From Acanthosoma haemorrhoidale (taxonomy: Eukaryota; Arthropoda; Insecta; Hemiptera; Acanthosomatidae), in contig OV884009.1 of NCBI GenBank assembly GCA_930367205.1, positions 96,369,189-96,433,188 on the forward strand: DNA of 64,000 nt, in the 5' to 3' direction. A model generated the notes under the pieces. The model saw nothing but the letters and a program-made list of their open reading frames with translations, did no database searches and was not told where the DNA came from. Below, piece by piece: positions 43,220 through 52,335 of the stretch (position 1 is the stretch's first letter; each line of letters begins with the position of its first letter). Position numbers and translations under genes: made by a program.

Positions 43220-43494
43220 GTTACTATTGTTCTCAGGATTGAAAGGATTGGATACGCTTGATGTTCGACTTTTTTGCTGTCCCCCATAGCTCTATTCCGT
43301 TTGTCCAGATTGGTTTAAGTATAACTTTGTAGATTAGTAGTTTTAGTAGAGCGTCGTTCAGATAATGCAATTATAGATGTAGGTTACGAAGATCATGACT
43401 TTAGGAGGAAGTTGTTTCAGAATTTGAGGAGTAAGGAGATCATATCCAGGGAATTATCATATCGGTAAGGTAAGTTTTTCAGAAGGTATTTGAC

Positions 43495-44866
43495 CTAACA
43501 GGGGTAAACAGCTTTTGGTGGAAGTTTGAGAGATATGGGTGAAGTAAGGAAATCTTCAACAGTTGTGCTATGAGTATGGTTTTGATGAGAAAGGTGAGGT
43601 CTGAAAGTATGGGAAAGATGGAGAGTGAATTTTTCATACCTATCCCCATCCGAAGCCGCCCAGGACCCATCATCACGACGGAGTGGGTATGAAACAGGAT
43701 GATACTTTATAATTTTTTTAGTTACATTCAACAAGGAGTTATCCCTAGTAGACAAAGAGAAGAGGTGGAAATTGAAAGAATCGGAGCGGAAGAATGCCAA
43801 TCGCCGCTTTACCAATTTGAAGTACTGATTGTACGAGCGGCGATCAGCAGGATGCCGGGATCTTTGCCACACTGTTCTAGAGCGGCGTTTGGATTTGATT
43901 AGATCTTTGAGATGCTGAGGTAAACGATTATGATTATGGATTTCTGGGTGACGATGGGGTGACGATGCCTCCCAAGCCGACCCCTGGATCAGAGTAGTGA
44001 AGAAATGCACTGCATCATCTAGGTCTTGGGATGTTTTCAGAGGTACTTTGAGGTCTACAGAGTCTGTAAAAATCTGGCGGAAGTGGTCCCAGTCAACTGG
44101 GCCCCTAATAAATGAAGGAGGAGGCAGGTTGTGAATTGGATTTAGGGAAATGGTTAATAATAAGGGGCTATGGTCGGAGGAGAAGTCATCGAGGCGCTTG
44201 AGTGAATAGTTTAGTGTTCCTAAACTATTGTAGAAGAAAGTTAGAAAAGTCAAGAAAATCTGGATTTCGGTTGGGATCTGATGGCCAATAGGAGGCTGTG
44301 TCAGGAGAGATAGTGGAGCAATGTCTCCGTGTGAGTGCAGACAGCAAAGCACGTCCTCGTTTATTTGTGGATCTTGAGCCCCAGTGTTGGTGCTTTGCGT
44401 TAAAGTCCCCACCCACAAGGAAACGATGCCCGATGGAGTTTAGAAAGGAGATGAATTGGGAATTGGGAATGGATTTATTGGGAGGGCAGTACACTGATGC
44501 TAGAGTAAGGGGAAAAGTGAGGGTGGTGATAGACACTGCAATGGATTGAAGGAAATCATGTGCTACCAAAGGAACTATGTGATGGGATATGGAGTTGTGG
44601 ACAATGACAGTGGTACCTGTATGAGCTCTTCCATCTGGTTGATCAGTTCGATAAGTCTGGTACTGTCGAACATTAAATGGTCGTTTACTTGTAAGTCTTG
44701 TTTCAGTAATAAGAGCTACATCGATGTTTTTGTCATGGAGTAGTGCTGTCAGTTCGTTAGTGTGGGTACGAACACCATTCGCATTCCAAATTCCAAAGGA
44801 GAATGGATAAGGAGTCGGAAGGATCCACTTATGGATTTTGTTTAACGGGGATAAGGTAGGAGACAA
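43495..44866 (-). pseudogene. Jockey-B copy 5 ORF2 (endonuclease part)
   Basis: The endonuclease is intact in its NANG (GIWNANGVRTHTNEL), VALITETRL and GGDFNAKHQHWGS motifs. A frameshift near 44,230 moves it into a second frame (SSDHSPLLLTISL, 43,495-44,418). The RT begins but its catalytic centre is absent. It has the segments that copies 1 and 2 lack at the ORF2 start, so it represents the less damaged form of the family. Confidence 0.85.
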
Positions 44867-46163
44867 GATTTGTAAGAAGGGAAATGAGAGGGGTAATTAG
44901 GATTCTGAACTCTGTAAGGAATGAGGTTAAAAGGCTGGTGAGATCTGAAGAGCTTGAAGGTGGCGGGATATGCGAGATGTGTGGTTGAATATGGGATTGA
45001 GTTTGCCGGTGGCTGGGATGAGCGGAGTGCTGAGAAAGAAGAACTTGCGGAGGAGGAGTGGGCAATGCCTGTGACTGCTCTCTGTTCTGAACTGCGTCAG
45101 CAAAAGAGACTGAAGGCCTCAAACTTCTGGCGGGGGTGCTTCTTGGGCTACCTGTGGCTGGCGTTTCTTCTTCTGGACGACGACGTGGTTCACTTCTGGA
45201 CTTCAGAATTCTATAAGCCTCACAGCGTTTACAGTTTGCCGGGTGGCCTTGCTGACAGAGCAAGCATACAGCAGGTGATTTTAGGGGCTTCTTCCACAAT
45301 TCACTTTTGTGCTGCCCACTGCACTTTACACACGGAGGGTGGTAGCAGTATGATTTTGTGTGCCCATATGCCTGGCAATTATGGCATTGGACGATGTCTC
45401 GTTTCGGGCTAGGCTTTTCGACCTGTACTCTTGTGTAGTATAAGTGGGTAAGCTCGTAGATTTTCTCTACTCCAGCTGTTGGCTCTAGATCCACAACGAA
45501 TAAGGGCAGTGGTGTCTTGATACTTGCATCATTTTCTTGTCTTTCCTCACGGAGGACATTCGTAATTTGGCGAACCTTGTATCCTAAACTTATCAGCTTC
45601 TTTTCTATCTCGTCCGCTGGTGTTGTAGGATGCAGGTTTCTAATCACAACCCGCAGCGATCTTTCTTGCTTTAGTTGGTAGGTATGAAAATCAGCCTTGG
45701 TTTCTTCTAGGTATTTTATAATTCCTCGGTATGAGTCAGGAGTGTCCGGAGAAACTTTTGTATCCCGAGATTGATTGAGGCAAGTATATTTGCCTGTACC
45801 TACAATTTTGCTTAATTGAGTACATAGTAATTTGAAATTACTAATGTTGCGAACGAATATCGCTGGTGGCGTGGGCTTTGTGGGTGTTGTTGTAGAGTCC
45901 ATGTCCTCTACCTCAATATTTTTCAACACCTCGTAACTATTGGGTGTGAACAAGGGAGACTCATGAGTTATTGTAGTTTGTTTAGATGTGCTGGGTTGTG
46001 ATGGTATCTCTTCCATAGAGCTGCTGGGTGCTGAAGAATTTACTGGGATATTTCGATTAGATCGCCGCGGCTTACGTTTGACTGGTGACATAGTGGGCGT
46101 AGGTCCCAATGATCTTGAGCGTTTTTTCTTATTTTCTGATATAACCTGTTGATAGAAACGCAT
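44829..46163 (-). CDS. Jockey-B copy 5 ORF1, full-length frame
   Basis: A 444-residue open frame from ATG 46,163. The N-terminus is basic (NKKKRSRSLGPTPTM), and the middle domain runs from PPAIFVRNISNFKLLC to RVVIRNLHPTTP. The first knuckle is intact (CHNCQAYGHTKSYC). The second has lost its last Cys to Trp, and the third has changed spacing. A Pro/Ser-rich tail with LLTSFLTEFRILITPLI ends the protein. This tail is the part missing in copies 1 and 2. RNA chaperone/packaging role as for other Jockey ORF1 proteins. Confidence 0.87.
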   Translation of the reverse strand: MRFYQQVISENKKKRSRSLGPTPTMSPVKRKPRRSNRNIPVNSSAPSSSMEEIPSQPSTSKQTTITHESPLFTPNSYEVLKNIEVEDMDSTTTPTKPTPPAIFVRNISNFKLLCTQLSKIVGTGKYTCLNQSRDTKVSPDTPDSYRGIIKYLEETKADFHTYQLKQERSLRVVIRNLHPTTPADEIEKKLISLGYKVRQITNVLREERQENDASIKTPLPLFVVDLEPTAGVEKIYELTHLYYTRVQVEKPSPKRDIVQCHNCQAYGHTKSYCYHPPCVKCSGQHKSELWKKPLKSPAVCLLCQQGHPANCKRCEAYRILKSRSEPRRRPEEETPATGSPRSTPARSLRPSVSFADAVQNREQSQALPTPPPQVLLSQHSAHPSHRQTQSHIQPHISHIPPPSSSSDLTSLLTSFLTEFRILITPLISLLTNLVSYLIPVKQNP

Positions 46164-46590
46164 GTTTCATATTCAGCGGCACTTTTCAGAATAGTAAATA
46201 ATTTTCAATTGAATAAAATAATTCAAGATAGTGTAGCCTCGAACGCAGGTATTTGTGCTAAGAGCTTGCGACATTGCAAGGGGCCTGAATAGAGTGTACT
46301 GAGGGCCATCTGGACTTCCCACTCCTATCCCCACTCTCACCATAGCTACTACCGTCGCAATATGGCCGCCCTCTGTATGAATTGTGAGATGAAAAAGTTA
46401 CGTTGGCAGTAATGCCCACTGTTCCTCTTTCCACTCACCTGTACACCTGACAGTCCACCGCGAACGGTTCACCCAAGGGTCGGTTGGAACAGTTTTACGA
46501 ACTAGGCACTTCCTACGAATGGTAACAAAAAACAGTTTGTCGCAGAGCGATATGAAAACGACTTCTATAGTTAGCGCAGGCGCAGTACTC

Positions 46591-46860
46591 GTTGAAATTA
46601 TTAAGGGTATATCGTTACAATGTAATGTAGCGTCTGGCTCATATTTCAACGGGCAGCGGGACCACATTATTTACCAATTCTTTTTTTTTTTTTTTTTCAC
46701 CAAGACGACGATTAACAGGAGCAATAGTAGAAGACGATAGTAGGACACGATGCTGCTTATAAAAAGGCTCGTCTCAGGCCTCGTAAAATTAGTAAGGTCA
46801 AGACGTTTAACCGGTTGACAGCAGATAACAAGAAGTTTTTAAAACAGTGTGGATTTATGT
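46591..46860 (+). pseudogene. Second penton C-terminus and small basic gene (right lineage, copy 2)
   Basis: The frame resumes with CNVASGSYFNGQRDH, matching the penton-like gene at 41,830-41,890. After a run of about 18 T (from 46,681) it continues in small-basic-gene sequence (46,700-46,860). About 190 bases present in copy 1 are missing at the T-run. The copy then leads into the hexon-like relic. Confidence 0.65.
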
Positions 46861-47385
46861 TAAAATATGGGAAATACACGTAGTGGTATGTTCCCCGTTC
46901 AGTTCGATGGGCGTAGTTTTCACTGTATGTTTACCCTTGGACATTTTGCTCGGATTCAGCGATAATTATAGAAAGATTTTAATTGATCTTAAGCAGGAAC
47001 TTGTTCTAATAAAATCTAGTAGTGATCTAAATTCCATTTACCCGATGAGTGCTACAGTCGATGCCCAGATCAAATTAGAGAACGTAGTTTGGAGAGTACC
47101 TCGCGTAAGAGTTGGTGATGAGCAGAGACTACGCCTGCTGAAAATGTTGCACAAAAACGTCACAGCAGCGGTTCCGTTCAGGTCGTGGGATCTCTACGAG
47201 TACCCTTCCTTACCCTCAGCGAGTGCTTGACAAATTTAGAAAAACCACCATTTGTTATAGCCGATTTTCTCCGCTTCAGTTTGAACTTCCGTAAACTTCC
47301 AACACTAATGCATACTGCCTCACTCTTCACGGCAGGACAGTAGAATATGAAATGGCTACCGGACTGGTACGAAAATTGATCTAAC
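46861..47385 (+). pseudogene. Hexon-like capsid protein relic (right lineage)
   Basis: The frame 46,917-47,230 carries FTVCLPLDILLG, LKQELVLIKSS, WRVPRVRVGDEQRLRLLK and PFRSWDLYEYP, co-linear with the left-block gene. The last residues (TVEYEMATGLVRK) reappear after a large internal deletion at about 47,235-47,330. The N-terminal 100 or so codons are missing. Differences from the left copy are spread along the protein, so it is a separate lineage. Its own start is lost. Confidence 0.62.
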
Positions 47386-48555
47386 TTCTCCTGTGTTCAC
47401 CATAATATAATATAAGACCACAAGATATGAAGAAATATTTTGTTATATTATAACCTGCACCTTGTTTATTTATTTTTTTAAATAAATGATACTACAACAT
47501 GACTTTTTTTATTTACCTTAATAAGGAGGAGGAAAAAAATAAAAACAACTTTTTTCTTTAATTTCATTTATTGTTTATACATGATTAATTACATTATTTG
47601 TATTCAAACTAAAACAATCTAATGCTACATTTTCTACATTAAGTAAAAAAACAATCTGAGGGATTCACATGTTGATTATAAATATGCTAACCCGAGTCCC
47701 TCCAAAGCACTTTATTCAACAAACTCAGAGAAATATTAATTTTCTCAATTAAAGACACAAATTTAACACTTTCCATCTTGCTGAAACAGATAAAAGGAGA
47801 TGAAATTATTATATGGGGTGGTGATGGATCATTGACGAGGTTAACGAACCAAGGATATGCGGTTTCGAGTCTAATTACTTTTTTTCTACCGCGTGCGGAA
47901 AATAGGCAAACAATGGTTTTAGATTTTACTATATCATCCGACTGCTGCTCACCCTTCTTTTTTCAGTTCTGTAGTTGAGAATCCTGTCACTGGCACCCGT
48001 AAGAACCTGCCATTCTTCACTGCCTATGTTAAGGTAATTCTTCTTTTTCTTATTTTCCGCGAGACTCGCAGCAGGTCAGTGATGAAATGAAACAAATCCC
48101 CAGAAGGCGATAACCTTGGAGGGGTGTTGTAGAGGACAATTACAGCTACGACGTTATGATGGGCTTGGGAGGTTCACCTGCTCCTGTAGGTCAGGAATAA
48201 ACACGTAATCCCAAGTTCCACTAAACACCTGCAGGAGACCTCAGATAAAAAAACAATCACACCCTCAAGTAGAGCTACAGAGGCAGGTCGACATCCTCGA
48301 ACGAGGCAGGGGATACTCACCGCTCACCAAAGGTCAATGACCCACATGACGTCAACTACCCAAATGTAAACAAACATTAATCACGAGGTCGACGACCAAA
48401 ACAAACAGTGTTGCCATGCCGTGCACCATGTTGCCACATCGTGCACTTAGCCACATCCAACACCTCAAGGTCACCCCCCCTGTCCTTCCCCTCGCCTGCG
48501 AACTACTCTGCACACTTGACCTACGGCACAATCCGGGATTTATAACTACTCAGGA
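47386..48555. other. Right flank of the viral block, little recognised
   Basis: AT-rich to 47,780, with a - strand segment (47,640-47,780) of coding character but with stops. A + strand frame (47,778-47,978) followed by ENPVTGTRKNLPFFTAYV in another frame near 47,980-48,030 looks like decayed protein-coding DNA of unknown kind. From 48,290 to 48,540 the sequence is rich in GGTCAATGACC/GTTGCCA-like words resembling the reversed left-border repeats. Confidence 0.35.
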
Positions 48556-50600
48556 TGTAGGATTTTTTAGTGTGTATTTGCGTTTGGATTGGATTAGCTA
48601 TTTGAGATAGAGGATTTTGATTGTGAATTTTTGGATGACGGTGGGATGACGATCCCTAGCTGACCCCTAGAACAGAGTAGTGAAAGAATGCACTGCATCA
48701 TCTGGGTATTGGGATGTTTTCAGGGACATTGAGGTATACAGAGTCTGTAAGAATCCGGCGGAAGTGTTTCCAGTTAATTGGGTACCTAATAAATGAAGGA
48801 GGAGGCAGTTTGTGAATTGGTTTTAGGGAAATGGTTAATAATAAAGGTCTATGATTGGAGGAGAGGTCATCGAGGCGCGTGAGTTTACACATAGTTTACA
48901 CATCTGGAAGGGCGGTGACAGTACGATTTTGTGTGCTCATATGCCAGGCAATTGTGGCATTGGACGGTGTCACATTTGGGGTAAGGTTTTTCGACCTGTA
49001 CTCTTGTGTAATATAGGTCAGTTCGTAGATTTTTTCTACTCCAGGTGTTCGCTCTAGATCGACCAAGAACAAGGGTATTGGCGTTTTAATTGCCTCGCCT
49101 TCTTGCCTATCCTCACGGAACACGTTGGATATTTGGCGAACCTTGTATCCTAAACTTGAGAGCTCATTTTCTATCTCGTCAGCTGGTGTGGTTGGATGCA
49201 GGTTTCTAATCACCACCCATAGTGATCTTTCCTACTGTCGGGTCGTCACTAGGGAGGTGCCTGATCACCCTAGCCCTGGTGACAATTGCGGATTGTTCGA
49301 GTTTATAACCTGGACAATCGTTCCATGACGGCGTTACTAACTGACTCCATTTTTGATAGGTATGTGCCCCGACAATGCACTATGTTCAAGAGACGAGGTA
49401 CAGAGGTTTTTCATAAAGAATTAGTCAAGTTTTCAGAAGTCGAGCGGAAACCAAGCGTCACCGAGTGAAGGTCGCGAAAGACTAATTAACAGGGCCAGGA
49501 GCCCGACTTAAGTACACTCTCCCCTTGCCTGCTGGGAGGGCTGCAAGGTTGCCTAGGCCAGAGGTTGGTTTTCACACATGTGGTGAGGAACCGCGACCGA
49601 CGCCTAATTACCTGGCAGCCCTGTACCCTGGAGGTAGAGAGGCCCCAAAAGGGTTGTTTATGTTTATGACCTGTGGTACACTCGCCCATCTGGCTCTTTG
49701 GCCCCTGCGGGTACCTGACTGACAGCTGTTGACCTTTCTCGTGTGACTTTGGCTTCCGCCTTTTATTGCTTAACACATTTACAATGATTTATATTTGTTC
49801 ATGTTATTTACATTTGTCTATAATACATTTAGTTCATGTTATTTTACTTTTGCTTGCAATATATATGGAATAGAGTATAGGGTGATTTATCTTATGTAGT
49901 TAGCGGTCGCTACACCTGCTTTAACTGATAAGTTTGGAAGTCTTCCTTCATGTTTTCTAGAAATTTAATAATGGCTCTGTATGTATCTGGAGATATTTTG
50001 TTTCTCGAGACCGATTGAGATATGAGAATTTTTCAGTGCCTAGGATTTTCGTTTATTGAGAGCATAGTAATTTAAATTTACTTATGTTTCGGACGAATAT
50101 TGCTGGTTTAGGCTGTGTAGGTGCTTGAGTAGAGCCCATGTCGTCTACTTTAATATTTTCCAACACCTCGAAACTGGTGGGCGTGAAGAATGGAGACTCA
50201 TCGATTGTTGTTTGTTGTAGATGTGCTAGCTTGTGTTGGTAATTCTTCCATAGAGCTGCTGGCTGCTGACTAATTAACAGGCACATCTATTAGATCTTCG
50301 TGGCTTTCGCTTAATTAGTGAAGGTGGTGTAAGTCCCAGAGAGCTTGACCGTTTTTTTTTTGTTTTCCTACATTAGTTGTTGATAGAAACGCATGTTTCA
50401 TTATCAACAATATTTTTCGGATATTTTTTTATAAATAAGAAATATGATGTTTGAGGTATGCATCAGACGCACGAATTCAGCACCAGAGATTACAACGCTA
50501 CAGTTCACTCAATAGTCTGTTGAAACAGTTCTACGACCGAAACACTTTCTGTGCAGAGCAACACGAATGCGATTTGTTATAGTTTAGCGCAGGCGCAGTA
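48556..50600 (-). mobile_element. Jockey-B copy 6, decayed, with nested solo LTR
   Basis: On the - strand, from the 5' end (50,600, GCGCCTGCGC) there is a 5' UTR, an ORF1 N-terminus (50,053-50,390: PAIFVRNISKFKLLC), ORF1 middle and first knuckle (48,896-49,216: RNLHPTTPADEIE, NATIAWHMS), then a jump into ORF2 endonuclease sequence (48,556-48,890: DDLSSNHRPLLLTISL). The element has neither RT nor 3' end. An LTR splits ORF1 at 49,236-49,914. Many substitutions show it is older than copy 5. Confidence 0.8.
49231..49919 (-). repeat. Solo LTR nested in Jockey-B copy 6
   Basis: On the - strand it starts TGTAGCGACCGCTAACTA (49,914) and ends GACCCGACA (49,236), the same ends as the solo LTR at 27,464-28,514. 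The flanks CCTAC (49,231-49,235) and CCTGC (49,915-49,919) are a five-base target duplication with one substitution. The interrupted ORF1 sequence can be followed on both sides. Confidence 0.82.
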
Positions 50601-51940
50601 CTACTTGTAGAGCATTAGGATATTTTCTTCGTTCATGAACATGCGATTTCCATTGGCATAATCATGCTACTTCAATAAATTTTTTTCTTAACACACAGTT
50701 AGTGTTTATTGGTAATTTGTACATAAAGGCCGTATTTAAAAAGATAATATTTATAATTAATATTGGGTGGTAATTAGAAGCTATATAAACAAAATCAGGA
50801 CCGGATGAGGGTGCTCACTTCCGGTTTGCATTCTGAAACCAACGAACTAACCCCGCTTCGGCCACCTGTTGCAATCGATGGGGAAAGATTGACGGTTTCA
50901 TTTTGAACTCAGGAAGGGTTAGGGAATTATCCCTATTATTATAGGGTTCGTAAGCATGAATTTCACATACTTACAATGTCTTGGTGTAGTTTCTGGATTG
51001 ATGTGTGTTGAACCATTTCCATAAGTATTTCTATGAAGTTGTTAGAGCCGTTGACCGTAATTCGGCGACTAAAATGCTGGGCTCCGTACAGCAAAGCCGA
51101 CAGAAGGACATTATTGCATACCATCGGGTTGAGACTCGGTGATGAATTGGGTGAATTCAGCAAGTGTAGGAACATGTGAGACTACGTGCAGACTTTGCGT
51201 TTTTTCGTGAAGTGTTGTGAAACCGGTACAGGAAATAATCCAGACAATGAAGCCAAAGTTCCCACTTGTTGTGATAAATTCTACATCACTTAATCATAGA
51301 GATATTATTGCAAACCTTAAATCAAAACTGAACGAGGTTAACATCAAATATGCTGGAAATAAAACCAAATTTTATTTGGAATAGTGACTATTTCGCTGTG
51401 TAAAAAATATATAAAAAGAAAAAAAAATTAAACTTCCACACCGACATACCAAATCACGAGTTGAAACCGGAAGTGGTTTGAAGGGCATGCTACCAAACTT
51501 TCCTCCCGAAGAAATCATAACGGATCATAAAGCTTGGCGGTAAGCAGTACATACCAAATAATAAAAAAATCGGATGGAATCTAGAAGAAAAGCCTATATC
51601 CATAGTAATAGTAAAATAAATTACAACTTGTACAAATTTGAGCATATAAAATATTGTTGTCTGGCCGTCACTGAGGGGGTCGTACTTACCTAACTCTGAT
51701 GGCGGAGAACGCCTCTATAATCTGCTGATTGAATATTATTATTTTATGTTAGTACAAGTTATTATTATCAGCGTTAAATAAAATTATTTTAAATGAATTA
51801 TGCAAATTAAAACTGCTAAATTAGAATGTTCATCACTAGCCAAAGAGATGAATCCAAATTGTTTTTGAAACTAAAATGGTACGGGTGCCAGATCTCACCG
51901 ATGGGAACAATGGAAAGAACTGAGAGTTTTAATCCACACA
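50601..51940. other. Mostly featureless; faint ORF1-like stretch
   Basis: AT-rich DNA. Near 51,250-51,385 the + strand reads FPLVVINSTSLNHRDIIANL, which faintly resembles the middle domain of Jockey-type ORF1 proteins and would fit with the RT relic downstream. A - strand ORF at 50,963-51,175 is not recognised. Confidence 0.35.
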
Positions 51941-51949
51941 AATGTGTAG

Positions 51950-52335
51950 CAAAAATTTTCGCCGCCCTTTAAATCATCCTGATCCAACTATCAACAATGA
52001 AACCGTACCTTGGAATGATTAAAATAAAGCTGTAAGGTAACTGGGTGTCCATCTTGGGGATCGCCGTTTGACATGGAAGAGTAACATAAATAACAAACTT
52101 AGCGAGGAATATTGCAGGCTTGGTGTACAATACCCCACCATAAATAGGGAATTGCACCTGAAGCCTGATGTTGCCATTTTGATCCTTTGTACTCCTTATG
52201 TACAGTTGTGAAGTATGGGTCTCGGCTACCAGCTCTCAAAAGCTCTATTATCTCAAAATAATGGAAGATTTCATCGAAATGAAATTCATGAAGTACCACC
52301 ACCAATTGCAATACGTTGATGGAGTAATCAAATAT
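51950..52335 (+). pseudogene. Ancient non-LTR RT C-terminal relic
   Basis: The + strand reads QLGVHLGDRRLTWKSNINNK, the hallmark following the catalytic domain of Jockey/CR1-type RTs. It is followed by a diverged NRELHLKPDVAIL and a region equal to the ILKPIWTYGIELWG segment. Stops and frame changes are frequent. It is not close to families A or B, so it is an old, separate element. Confidence 0.6.

Larger units (their letters stand above)
43220..46590 (-). mobile_element. Jockey-B copy 5, lacking RT core and 3' end
   Basis: From its 5' end (46,590, GCGCCTGCGC on the - strand) it contains a 5' UTR of about 425 bases, an open ORF1, the endonuclease part of ORF2 and a piece of RT. Sequence jumps at about 43,342 from the segment before the RT core to the C-terminal domain. 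The element stops at 43,220 without a 3' UTR or poly-A. It lies between the second ATPase fragment and a second penton C-terminus, so viral and element DNA were deleted together at this junction. Confidence 0.85.

Noticed and set aside
44954..45412. 152-codon + strand ORF
   Set aside because: Antisense of Jockey-B ORF1 (copy 5), which is complete and conserved.
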